Source: Microcoleus sp. FACHB-61 (GTDB lineage Bacteria > Cyanobacteriota > Cyanobacteriia > Cyanobacteriales > Microcoleaceae). From it: a stretch of DNA of 64,000 bases. The translations under genes were made by a program, and so were the position numbers. Positions 51,206 through 59,256 of the stretch are shown here, piece by piece (within the stretch, counting starts at the first letter, position 1; every line of letters starts with the position of its first letter). The notes below the pieces were generated by a model, which was not told the origin of the DNA, made no database searches, and worked only from the letters and a program-made list of their open reading frames with translations. The DNA lies in contig JACJNY010000061.1 in NCBI GenBank assembly GCA_014695295.1, forward strand, positions 124,001-188,000. Direction: 5' to 3'.

Positions 51206-51883
51206 ATGAAAACAAAAATGTTTCTGTGGTTGCTGTGGGCAACATTTATTGCCTACACCTTGCTGCTAGCTCCTCTCGATCAGCCCGGAACGCTAACAGT
51301 TATTGAAAAAATGCTCAAGTTGCAGCTAGAAGGAATTAACCCCTACCTTGTCACCCTATTCGCTCTCATGGGAGTGTGGCCGATGGTCTACGCTTGCCTC
51401 CTATTCATTGATGAGAGAACCCAAAATATATCCGCTGGGCCTGCTTTGATCGCTTCCAACGGCGCCGGTATCATCGGCTTAATTCCCTACTTACTCCTCC
51501 GCCAGCCCGAGCCACAATTTTCAGGTCGCAAAGATATGTTGATCAAAATATCAGACTCCCGCTGGACAGGCATTGTACTTTTACTAACGACTATCTGGCT
51601 GTTAGCTTGGGCTTGGTTAAATGGAGATTGGGGAGATTATGTCAGGCAGTGGCAGTCAATTTCTTTTGTGCATTTAATAACTTGGGATTTTTGCTTGATG
51701 GCTGTAATATTTCCCTCAGTTTTGGGAGACGACATGGCACGCCGCGGACTCTCGGACGATCGCATTTTTTGGGCAGTCTCTCTAGTTCCGCTGTTAGGGC
51801 CGCTAATTTATCTTTGTCTGCGCCCCCCTCTGCCAGAATCTGCAACAGAAATCGGCACTTTCCCACTGACTGCCAGAAATTGA
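51206..51883 (+). CDS. Multi-pass membrane protein, conserved in cyanobacteria
   Basis: The 225-residue protein has about six hydrophobic segments (about 5-23, 46-68, 79-98, 121-137, 153-171 and 184-202). Acidic residues in loops (FIDERTQNIS) and a DDMARRGLSDDRIFW segment before the last helix are conserved-looking. I cannot name a family with confidence. It is monocistronic and convergent with psaK, with a shared terminator between them. Confidence 0.75.
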   Translation: MKTKMFLWLLWATFIAYTLLLAPLDQPGTLTVIEKMLKLQLEGINPYLVTLFALMGVWPMVYACLLFIDERTQNISAGPALIASNGAGIIGLIPYLLLRQPEPQFSGRKDMLIKISDSRWTGIVLLLTTIWLLAWAWLNGDWGDYVRQWQSISFVHLITWDFCLMAVIFPSVLGDDMARRGLSDDRIFWAVSLVPLLGPLIYLCLRPPLPESATEIGTFPLTARN

Positions 51884-52109
51884 AAAATTGAAAAATTTTA
51901 TTCCCAGGACTAAGGCTAGCTGTCACTCGCTGTAGCTGGAGGCTGCGCCCGCCTTGATAAGATCTCGATTTTCAAAGGTTTTATCTAAATGAGGCACTTG
52001 ACAAGCCGATCGAACTCTGGCATTTGGCCTCTGTTGTAGGCTGCACGGTCAAAAAAAAACCGCAAAAAAAATCTGTTTCTGCGTAATGTCCGGAGAAAAA
52101 GCTAAAATT

Positions 52110-52136
52110 AGGGGTGAGTGCTTTTCACTTACCCCT
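52110..52136 (+). terminator. Bidirectional terminator between membrane-protein gene and psaK
   Basis: AGGGGTGAGTG (52110-52120) pairs with CACTTACCCCT (52126-52136) through one wobble, with a five-base loop. A T-run (AATTTTTTTGG) follows on the + strand, and a weaker one (TAATTTTAGCTTTTT) on the other. Confidence 0.8.
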
Positions 52137-52208
52137 GCCCAATTTTTTTGGATCATTTAAACGGGTTTATTGCCGTAACAAATCGCCCACTAAACGACGC
52201 AGTTGCTA

Positions 52209-52487
52209 CTAGATAGCCTTGTCGATACTCAGCCCCAAAATGGCGAATACCCCCAGCAAATGACCGGCGCTCATGCAAGCCAGAAATGCCGGTACGCTAA
52301 CATTGTTGAACAAAGACGGGAAGGGCAAAGGCATTTTCGGCCCGACGTGGGGATACCAAATTCTGCGGCTGAGAACTAGCAAGGCTAAGATATTGCAAAC
52401 AAACATCACCAAAGGCTTTTGCCAATTTCCTGATGCTGTGTCAGTCACAGTCGATGCTACTACTGCCAGTAAATTTGAGTTAATCAT
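52209..52487 (-). CDS. psaK: Photosystem I subunit PsaK
   Basis: This 92-residue thylakoid protein has two membrane helices (about 24-41 and 66-88) joined by a stromal loop, and the PsaK consensus CNILALLVLSRR, VGPKMPLPFPSLF and FLACMSAGHLLGVFAILGLS. It sits at the rim of photosystem I. GGAG stands eight bases before the ATG. The hli gene is 298 bp upstream on the same strand but has its own terminator. Some cyanobacteria have two psaK forms; which this is cannot be decided here. Confidence 0.88.
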   Translation of the reverse strand: MINSNLLAVVASTVTDTASGNWQKPLVMFVCNILALLVLSRRIWYPHVGPKMPLPFPSLFNNVSVPAFLACMSAGHLLGVFAILGLSIDKAI

Positions 52488-52728
52488 TGTTGATGCTCCT
52501 ATTTTTCATAAACTATCAGAAATGCTCGATGAGATTTCTTTCCACCAATATAGCAGGGGCGATCGCCTTTACGTAATAAATATCTGTCGGTGTGAATATT
52601 CACCGCGCCAGCGACAGCGCCCCCACCCGAAATCATCGTATCACAGCAAGAAGTCTTTTAATGCCATTCAAAAGTAACGAAAGATACAAAGGGACAAAAC
52701 CATACTCGCTGCCATTTGTAACTTTTAG

Positions 52729-52770
52729 CCTGTCTGGCAGTTGCGGCATTTCCTCATGCTGCCAGACAGG
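52729..52770 (-). terminator. Terminator of hli
   Basis: CCTGTCTGGCAG (52729-52740) and CTGCCAGACAGG (52759-52770) form a perfect 12-bp stem with an 18-base loop, 15 bases after the hli stop. The following minus-strand bases CTAAAAGTTAC hold only a weak U-run. Confidence 0.7.
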
Positions 52771-52785
52771 ATAGACTGCTCGTCA

Positions 52786-52998
52786 TTAGTGAGCAATGTA
52801 GGTAGGCAGAAAGTGGAGAATGTCGCGCAGAACGCTATAGCCAGCAGCATCCCAGAGCAAATAAGCTAAGAAACCGATCATCGCTAAGCGACCGTTCCAA
52901 AGTTCTGCTTGCGGGTTGAAGCCAAACAGAAAGGCATTCCGATCTTTGCCGTTGTAAGCATTAGCCGTAGGAGGCAGGTTAGTAGGACGAGTTTCCAT
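52786..52998 (-). CDS. hli: High-light-inducible protein (single-helix chlorophyll-binding)
   Basis: The 70-residue protein has one membrane helix containing the HLIP motif AELWNGRLAMIGFLAYL (about 31-47), in which Glu and Asn/Arg bind chlorophyll and pair the helices. The tail DILHFLPTYIAH is typical. HLIPs dissipate excess excitation and bind to photosystem assembly intermediates. AAGGAATG precedes the ATG at 52998. An HLR1-like element overlaps this site. psaK follows downstream. Confidence 0.93.
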   Translation of the reverse strand: METRPTNLPPTANAYNGKDRNAFLFGFNPQAELWNGRLAMIGFLAYLLWDAAGYSVLRDILHFLPTYIAH

Positions 52999-53001
52999 GT
53001 T

Positions 53002-53019
53002 TTTACATTCCTTAACAAT
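53002..53019 (+). promoter_or_regulatory. HLR1-like element at the hli start
   Basis: TTTACATT CC TTAACAAT matches the HLR1 consensus (two (G/T)TTACA(T/A)(T/A) boxes two bases apart, bound by RpaB) with one mismatch. It lies 4-21 bases upstream of the hli ATG on the opposite strand, overlapping the ribosome-binding site, which is an unusual place. The AT-rich sequence could match by chance. Confidence 0.3.
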
Positions 53020-53378
53020 GTTCGCTTCTCATGGTAGCGACCTAATTTCTGCTTGGCTATCTGTCTCTAGGCCCAAGATACACACAAGTCTAAAGGAGGA
53101 TTTTGAAACAAAAAATAAAGTGTTAAGTTTTGTTGCGCGAGATTCTTCAGCGATCGCCTGTATCTGTAGATACTAAATACAACTGCAAGTTGAGATGGCT
53201 GCTGTGAAAGGCTCCATCGCCCCGTAGCGACAAACAACGGCGCTGGTGACTCGACAATACTGAATCCGCGCTCTGCTAGAGGCAAGAAAATTTAGTAAAT
53301 TTCAGCTTAAAACCCGAACACGATCGTCCTTGAGTTAATTAAAATAGGAGATAAACAGATCGATCGGGAGAAACAGTT
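53020..53378. other. Divergent region hli / hflX
   Basis: It contains the promoters of both genes. The hflX ribosome-binding site GGGAG lies at 53366-53370. A minus-strand frame at 53067-53285 has no domain. No RNA or repeat was seen. Confidence 0.45.
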
Positions 53379-55172
53379 ATCGAAACCATCTACGGCAATC
53401 TTCAAGGTTTAAAGTCCAGCCAGCTCAAGCAACTCGAAAAGCTGTACCACCAGCGACTACCGGGCGATCGCATCACCACAGCAGAATTCGCCCAGCGCGT
53501 CGCCGCCATCAGCACGGAAATAGACAAACCAATCTGCACCTACATCAACCGCCGCGGACAAGTAATTCGCGTCGGCGTCGGTACACCCCGCCAAACGCAG
53601 ATTGCGCCATTAGAACTGCCCCGCTACGGGGGAGGTCGCCTCAGCGGTATTCGCTGCATCGCCACCCACCTGAAGCCAGAAACCCCAAGCGAAGCAGCAC
53701 TCACAGCAATGGCAATTCAGCGCCTGGACGCCCTAGTGTGGCTGACACTGACCGGCGGAGGATTTCAGCGCCGCGGCGGCGGTGCGACTGGTTACATTCA
53801 AGAAGCTTATCTCGCTCACCTGATACCCCAGGGAGACCAGCCAAATTTTGAGTTCTCTGTTTTGAGCGCTCAGTTAGAACCAGATTCAACTGATGAAATA
53901 GAAGAGCCTTCAATTCAAAAGTCACTAATCAAAACTCAACACTTTCCCTGGAAAATATCAGAACCGCTGAATTTGGACGAACTCGCCGACCAAGACTTTC
54001 TGGATTTGGTGGAAGGACTCGAAGCAGAGTTTGAAGCAGAGTTTGTCGCTAAGCAGGTCGATGCAGACCAAGACAAAGTGCTGTTGGTAGGTGTAATGAC
54101 TCAGCACATGACTCAGTTGGAGTTTGAGGACGGGCTCGCAGAAATCACGCGGCTGGTTGAAAGCGCCGGGGGTCAGGTACTGCAAACAGTGCGCCAAAAA
54201 CGATCTCGCCCCAATCCGCAGACAGTTGTCGGCGAAGGCAAAGTTCAGGAAATTTCCCTCGCCGCTCAGACGGTTAGCGCTAACCTCGTTGTATTCGATC
54301 GCGACCTGTCGCCCGCACAGATACGAAACTTGGAAACTCAGATAGGCATCCGCGTAGTCGATCGAACAGAGGTAATTCTTGACATCTTTGCCCAAAGAGC
54401 TCGATCGAGCGAGGGTAAATTGCAAGTCGAACTCGCTCAGCTAGAGTACGCCCTGCCCCGGCTCAGAGGTCGCGGTCAGGCTATGTCGAGACAGGGTGGC
54501 GGCATCGGTACCAGAGGCCCAGGGGAAACCAAACTAGAAACCGAACGGCGGACGATCGCCAAACGCATTTCTCGATTGCAGCAAGAAGTAAATCAACTGC
54601 TGGCCCACCGCTTCCGGTTGCGGCAGAACCGCCACCATCACGAGGTACCCTCAGTCGCGATCGTCGGCTACACCAACGCCGGTAAATCGACTCTACTCAA
54701 CCTGCTCACGAATTCCGAGGTCTATGCAGCCGACCAGTTATTTGCCACCCTCGACCCCACAACCCGAAAGTTGACCATTCCCGGCGCTGTCACCGGGGAA
54801 CCCCTGTCGATCGTCCTCACAGATACAGTGGGCTTTATTCGCGAACTGCCTCCCCCTTTGATCGACGCTTTTCGAGCTACCCTCGAAGAAGTCACAGACG
54901 CCGATGCTTTGCTGCACCTTGTCGATCTCTCCCATCCCGCGTGGCAGAGCCAAATTCGATCGGTCATGAATATTTTGGCAGATATGCCCGTCACTCCCGG
55001 GCCAGCAGTTGTAGTTTTTAACAAAATCGATGCCGTAGATGGAGATACTCTCGCCCTCGCCCGAGAAGAGTTTCCTCAAGCCGTATTTATTTCGGCGGCC
55101 AAAGGTCTGGGGATGGAAACTCTCCGCCAGCGACTAGCTCAACTCATTCAATACGCCCTCTACCCTCGGTAA
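53379..55172 (+). CDS. hflX: Ribosome-associated GTPase HflX, apparent ATC start
   Basis: The 597-residue product is HflX, a GTPase that splits or rescues ribosomes under stress. HflX-type sequence is already present before the first ATG at 53709: ETIYGNLQGLKSSQLKQLEK and GDRITTAEFAQRV. In that frame a TAA lies at 53352, and no ATG, GTG or TTG occurs between it and 53709. GGGAG (53366-53370) is eight bases before ATC at 53379. The G domain has GYTNAGKST (about 430), DTVGFI (about 481) and NKID (about 547). The glycine-rich GGGIGTRGPGE is present. Start assignment is an inference; the enzyme call is firm. Confidence 0.92.
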   Translation: METIYGNLQGLKSSQLKQLEKLYHQRLPGDRITTAEFAQRVAAISTEIDKPICTYINRRGQVIRVGVGTPRQTQIAPLELPRYGGGRLSGIRCIATHLKPETPSEAALTAMAIQRLDALVWLTLTGGGFQRRGGGATGYIQEAYLAHLIPQGDQPNFEFSVLSAQLEPDSTDEIEEPSIQKSLIKTQHFPWKISEPLNLDELADQDFLDLVEGLEAEFEAEFVAKQVDADQDKVLLVGVMTQHMTQLEFEDGLAEITRLVESAGGQVLQTVRQKRSRPNPQTVVGEGKVQEISLAAQTVSANLVVFDRDLSPAQIRNLETQIGIRVVDRTEVILDIFAQRARSSEGKLQVELAQLEYALPRLRGRGQAMSRQGGGIGTRGPGETKLETERRTIAKRISRLQQEVNQLLAHRFRLRQNRHHHEVPSVAIVGYTNAGKSTLLNLLTNSEVYAADQLFATLDPTTRKLTIPGAVTGEPLSIVLTDTVGFIRELPPPLIDAFRATLEEVTDADALLHLVDLSHPAWQSQIRSVMNILADMPVTPGPAVVVFNKIDAVDGDTLALAREEFPQAVFISAAKGLGMETLRQRLAQLIQYALYPR

Positions 55173-55653
55173 ATACTTAAATATTCCTTTTAAGTAGTTG
55201 ACATTCGGGAATACACGTACATATACTGAGGACAGATATCGTCGAACTATGAGACTATAAAAGAGTAGTCAGATTGTGCATGGCAAAGTACAATACAGCA
55301 GCTCTAGTTTGCGCTCGGTTAAAGAATTAATTTCCGGAGGCGTCGGTTAAGGTAAAAACACTCTTTGTTAATGGCTGTAACGGCTGTTGGTTCTGAGGTT
55401 GCAAAAAGATGTTGCTTCACTCTGTGCAAACCACTACCTAGTGCAAACCACGGTACGCGGCGTCAAGGTGAAAGAGAATAATATTATTAAAGTGTTTGGG
55501 CGATCACCTCAAGCGCTATACTATCTTTTACAGGCGCCCGCGAGAAAAAACATCCATTTATTGTAAGAGAGCTAAAATCCTTGCCCGTCGTGCAGCGCTA
55601 ATCTCTAGGACTATTTCTATTTTCCGATTTTACCACTGTTTAACTAAATAGTT
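55173..55653. other. Intergenic region with an 11-base direct repeat
   Basis: GTGCAAACCAC occurs at 55424-55434 and 55441-55451, a 17-base spacing, about 200 bases upstream of the PEP-CTERM gene; it may be a regulator site. A 16-codon frame starts at ATG 55280 (MAKYNTAALVCARLKN) without recognised homology. Nothing else was seen. Confidence 0.4.
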
Positions 55654-56319
55654 ATGTGTACGCCACTGGCAAAACTAGCAATTGGACTCTCTGCCACAAT
55701 GGCAACAGCGTTTTACTATCTAGCTGCCGCCCCTCCGGCTTCAGCGCAATCTTTACCGCCAGTCACTCATGTGTGCGGGCCCGGTAACTTTTCAAATGAG
55801 TGCGGGGGAGGTCAGGTACGCAGCGAGCAATCAGCAGGAACCTCATCACAAGGCTCAGTGCGAAACCCTGGGCGAAACGAGGTACAGGAAGCGCCAGTGG
55901 AATCGCCGTCACCGGTCGCACCAGACCTGGTAGAGGAAGCGCCGCAGCCGATCGCACCAGACCTGGTAGAGGAAGCGCCGGATGCAGTCGCATCACCAGG
56001 ACCGCTATGGGTAGAACCCCAACTGTCGCCGGATGCAGTCGCATCACCAGAACCGTCATTTGTAGAAGAGTCGGTAGAGTCGGTGCCTGCCGTCGCACCG
56101 CCAGCACCAACACCAGACCTGGTACCGGAAGTACCCCCAACCGCACCACCAGTAACAACCACGCCCGCCCTGAACTTTGCAAACATATACGCCACCCCCA
56201 CCCCCGTGAGGACAAAACCTATCCCAGAACCGGGTACTGTGGTAGCACTCCTGGTGACAGGCGCAGGAATCATCTGTTCCGGCAGAAAACGAAATAAGCA
56301 GGTTGGTCAGCAACGGTAG
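55654..56319 (+). CDS. PEP-CTERM protein, proline-rich
   Basis: This 221-residue exported protein has a signal peptide (about 1-31, cleaved after PPASA), a long Pro/Val/Ala/Glu-rich unstructured middle with repeats of APDLVEEAP and DAVASP, and a C-terminal PEP-CTERM sorting signal: PIPEPGTVVALL, a hydrophobic helix, and SGRKRNK. It should be processed by an exosortase and end in the extracellular matrix. A terminator overlaps its 3' end. Confidence 0.87.
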   Translation: MCTPLAKLAIGLSATMATAFYYLAAAPPASAQSLPPVTHVCGPGNFSNECGGGQVRSEQSAGTSSQGSVRNPGRNEVQEAPVESPSPVAPDLVEEAPQPIAPDLVEEAPDAVASPGPLWVEPQLSPDAVASPEPSFVEESVESVPAVAPPAPTPDLVPEVPPTAPPVTTTPALNFANIYATPTPVRTKPIPEPGTVVALLVTGAGIICSGRKRNKQVGQQR

Positions 56320-56346
56320 GCAGGCCCAACCTGCTGCTTGTTTTGA
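56297..56346 (+). terminator. Terminator overlapping the PEP-CTERM gene end
   Basis: AGCAGGTTGG (56297-56306) and CCAACCTGCT (56326-56335) form a perfect 10-bp stem, followed by GCTTGTTTTG. The left arm lies inside the coding sequence. Confidence 0.7.
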
Positions 56347-56513
56347 AAATCTCTCCGTTTTTTGAAGCGTGGGTGTTTTTTTATTTTTAGGGTAAAATTT
56401 TATGAAATGGTATAAATAATAACTTTAGAGCTTGCTCGCGGCACCTATATAAAAATTAAAATAAGATTGGTTAAGATTACAATTAAAAAATATTGTTATT
56501 GTTTGAGCGTCCG

Positions 56514-56777
56514 ATGACCCCTAAAGTAGAAATTTACACTTGGAGAACCTGCCCGTTTTGCATTCGTGCCAAAGCACTTCTGAAGCGAAAAGGGGTTAAT
56601 TTTACAGAGTACGCGATCGACGGAGATGAACCAGCACGAGCTCAAATGAGCGATCGAGCCCACGGAGGTCGCACCCTGCCCCAGATATTCATTAACGACC
56701 AACACATAGGCGGCTGCGACGACATCCACCAACTCGATTCTCAAGGCCTGCTCGATCCGCTGCTAGCAGCAAAATGA
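56514..56777 (+). CDS. grxC: Glutaredoxin GrxC
   Basis: The ATG at 56514 (MTPKVEIYTWRTCPFC) gives 87 residues; a TTG at 56493 would add seven. It has the dithiol active site CPFC (residues 14-17), the cis-Pro segment TLPQIF and the glutathione-binding GGCDD. It reduces disulfides and dehydroascorbate with glutathione. It precedes gshB by 67 bp in the same direction, a conserved pairing in cyanobacteria. Confidence 0.94.
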   Translation: MTPKVEIYTWRTCPFCIRAKALLKRKGVNFTEYAIDGDEPARAQMSDRAHGGRTLPQIFINDQHIGGCDDIHQLDSQGLLDPLLAAK

Positions 56778-56844
56778 GGCATTCCCTGTTAAATTTTCAG
56801 TTAGCCCACATTTTCCGGCGACCAATTCTTAATTTTAACTGACA

Positions 56845-57831
56845 ATGAAATTTGCATTCATCATCGATCCCCTTGCGCGACTAATTCCAGGACACGATAG
56901 CAGCGTAGCGCTGATGGAGGCAGCTCAAGAGTTGGGTCACGAAGTCTGGGCGACTCAAGCCAACGAATTAAGCGTCATCGGCGGCAAAACCTGGGCAATG
57001 CTCAGTCGGGTAGCCCTCACCCCAGTAAAACTGGTAGATGGACGCTGGGAGGCTGCTGAGGCTTGGTACGAGGTGGAACAGCCTACTTTGCAGCCTCTGG
57101 AAGCAATGGACGCTGTATTTATGCGGACAGACCCCCCAGTCAACATTCCTTACCTCTACGCTACTTACCTTCTAGACGGCATCGACCCCGCTAAAACTTT
57201 GGTAGTTAACAGTCCCAAAGGATTGCGGGCGGCGAATGAAAAGATGTATGCTTTGCAATTTGAGGGAGCGATCCCCGAGACAATTGTTTCTCAAAACAAG
57301 CAGGTAATTCGGCAATTTGTTGAGAAAAAAGGAGCGGCAGTTCTTAAACCCTTGGGCGGCAAAGCTGGCGAGGGGATTTTGTTTTTGGAAGCGAACGATC
57401 GCAATCTCAACTCCCTGGTCGAAATTAGCACTCAGCAAGGGCAAATTCCAGTGATGGTTCAGACTTATCTGCCGGAAGCAAAAGACGGAGACAAGCGGAT
57501 TATACTTTTGGATGGCAAGCCCATCGGTGCTATCAACCGTATTCCGACCGGCAATGAATTTCGCGGCAACATGGCCGTCGGCGGCCGAGTTGCAAAAACA
57601 GAAATTACCGATCGCGAACTGCAAATATGCACTCAGTTAGAACCAGTGCTGCAACGGGACGGACTGTACTTTGTCGGCATTGATATCATTGGCGGTTATC
57701 TCACAGAAGTTAATGTCACCAGCCCTACAGGGATCAGAGAAATTGACTTGTTTGACGGCGTTAATTTGGGCAAACAAGTAATTGAATGGGTGGAGAAGGA
57801 AGAAGGAAGAAGGAAGAAGGAAGAAGGATGA
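56845..57831 (+). CDS. gshB: Glutathione synthetase GshB
   Basis: This 328-residue ATP-grasp enzyme joins gamma-glutamylcysteine and glycine. It has the KFAFIIDPLARLIPGHDSS N-terminus, AVLKPLGGKAGEGILFLE (ATP-grasp loop), GDKRIILLDGKPIGAINRI and the C-terminal EVNVTSPTGIREID. It follows grxC and is likely cotranscribed. The last 12 residues (EKEEGRRKKEEG) come from a tandem GGAAGAA repeat that has extended or replaced the normal end. Confidence 0.95.
   Translation: MKFAFIIDPLARLIPGHDSSVALMEAAQELGHEVWATQANELSVIGGKTWAMLSRVALTPVKLVDGRWEAAEAWYEVEQPTLQPLEAMDAVFMRTDPPVNIPYLYATYLLDGIDPAKTLVVNSPKGLRAANEKMYALQFEGAIPETIVSQNKQVIRQFVEKKGAAVLKPLGGKAGEGILFLEANDRNLNSLVEISTQQGQIPVMVQTYLPEAKDGDKRIILLDGKPIGAINRIPTGNEFRGNMAVGGRVAKTEITDRELQICTQLEPVLQRDGLYFVGIDIIGGYLTEVNVTSPTGIREIDLFDGVNLGKQVIEWVEKEEGRRKKEEG
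57797..57830. repeat. GGAAGAA heptad repeat at the gshB 3' end
   Basis: Four to five copies of GAAGGAA/GGAAGAA lie just before and over the gshB stop codon (57829-57831). They encode a Glu/Lys/Arg-rich tail. Copy-number change here would alter the protein end. Confidence 0.8.
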
Positions 57832-57944
57832 GGGAAGAAGCCAAGCACGACACAGATGAGGACACGGATACACGGATTAATTATCGACCTTCAGGCCGAT
57901 GTTTAAGTCCTTAGTTATGTGTTAGTTGCTACCAATGCCTGATG

Positions 57945-57996
57945 CCCAATTCCCAATTCCCAATTCCCAATTCCCAATTCCCAATTCCCAATTCCC
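57945..57996. repeat. CCCAATT heptad repeat upstream of the oxidoreductase gene
   Basis: About seven tandem copies of CCCAATT run up to 12 bases before the ATG at 58009. It occupies the expected leader of the following gene, as the GATTTTA arrays do elsewhere in the window. Confidence 0.85.
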
Positions 57997-58008
57997 ACTT
58001 ATTAAATT

Positions 58009-59148
58009 ATGTCAAAAATTGGCGTTGCAGTAGTCGGTACAGGTTTCGGCCAAAAAGTGCACATTCCCGGATTCCAGGCACATCACCGGACAGAGGTTGT
58101 GGCTGTTTACCACCGGAATTTAGACAAAGCAAAGGCGATCGCCTCTACCCACAATATCCCCTACGCTTGCGACTCGCTCGCCGATATAGTAGCCATCCCA
58201 GAAGTAGCGGGCGCCAGCATTTCCACGCCGCCATTTTTGCATTTTGAAATGGCAAAAACCGTCTTGGAAGCAGGCAAGCATTTATTATTAGAAAAACCCA
58301 CAGCCCTGACAGCAAATGAAGCGAGGGAACTTTACCGCTTGGCAAACAACGAATCTCAAACCGATTTTAAAAAGGGTGGTTCGAGAGCAATTGCCACAAT
58401 GGACTTTGAGTTTCGCTTCATCCCCGCATGGCAAATACTAGCAGAATTATTGGCAGCAGAATATGTGGGAGAAAAGCGTTTAATTAAGATTGATTGGCTG
58501 GTATCGAGCCGCGCTGATGCGAGTCGCCCCTGGAATTGGTACGCGCAAAAAGAGCGAGGAGGCGGAGTTTTGGGCGCGACAGGTTCTCACGTTTTTGATT
58601 ATATTAGCTGGCTGTTCGGCCCGCCGCAGAGGCTTTCTGGGCAATTGATTACAGGAATTTCGGCGCGCCCCGATCCGAATGATTCGGGAAATTTAAAATT
58701 AGTTGATGCAGATGATTCTTGCACGTTGATGTTGGAATTAGCCGGGGGAACGCCTTGTCAAGTTTGTTTGAGTTCGGTTACTTATCAAGGGCGGGGACAC
58801 TGGGTGGAAATATACGGGAGTAAGGGTACGTTGGTGTTGGGAAGCGACAACCAGCAAGATTACGTACACGGATTTCGCTTGTGGGGTTCCCAAGGTGGAG
58901 AACCTTTAGCTGAAATCAAAATTCCTCAAAGATTGGAGTTTCCTCAAGTTTATCCAGACGGGAGAATTGCACCGTTTATTCGAGTAGTAGATAGGTGGGT
59001 AGAAGCGATAGATGCAGGTAAATCGTTGATACCGTCGCTCAGAGAAGGGGTTTACTCTCAGTTGTTGATGGATTTGACCCAGGAGTCGAATGCTACGGGG
59101 ACTTGGGTAGATTTACCGAATTTAGATAAATTTTTGGGCACTAAGTAA
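58009..59148 (+). CDS. Gfo/Idh/MocA family oxidoreductase
   Basis: This 379-residue protein begins with a Rossmann fold (KIGVAVVGTGFGQKVHIPGF), contains the family motif LLLEKPTALTANEARELYRL (about 92-111), where Glu-Lys-Pro is conserved, and has the GGGVLGATGSHVFDYISWLFG segment of the C-terminal domain. Substrates are usually sugars or cyclitols; this one is unknown. No Shine-Dalgarno is visible because a heptad repeat fills the leader. Monocistronic. Confidence 0.9.
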   Translation: MSKIGVAVVGTGFGQKVHIPGFQAHHRTEVVAVYHRNLDKAKAIASTHNIPYACDSLADIVAIPEVAGASISTPPFLHFEMAKTVLEAGKHLLLEKPTALTANEARELYRLANNESQTDFKKGGSRAIATMDFEFRFIPAWQILAELLAAEYVGEKRLIKIDWLVSSRADASRPWNWYAQKERGGGVLGATGSHVFDYISWLFGPPQRLSGQLITGISARPDPNDSGNLKLVDADDSCTLMLELAGGTPCQVCLSSVTYQGRGHWVEIYGSKGTLVLGSDNQQDYVHGFRLWGSQGGEPLAEIKIPQRLEFPQVYPDGRIAPFIRVVDRWVEAIDAGKSLIPSLREGVYSQLLMDLTQESNATGTWVDLPNLDKFLGTK

Positions 59149-59256
59149 AAGTAAAAACTCCCAAAGCAATCTCACGCACTCGATCGCACCCCAAACCCGA
59201 TAAACTACTAATAGAGAAACTCAATCCAACCCTATATCCAGAGTCGGTAGTTGTGA

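Noticed and set aside
52273-52677. 134-codon frame opposite psaK
   Set aside because: Shadow of psaK and its leader, with no domain.
55763-56297. Long frames antisense to, or frame-shifted within, the PEP-CTERM gene
   Set aside because: They arise from its repetitive Pro/Ala/Glu codons.
57945-57996. CRISPR array
   Set aside because: Repeats are 7 bp without spacers; no CRISPR-type repeat-spacer pattern was found anywhere in the window.
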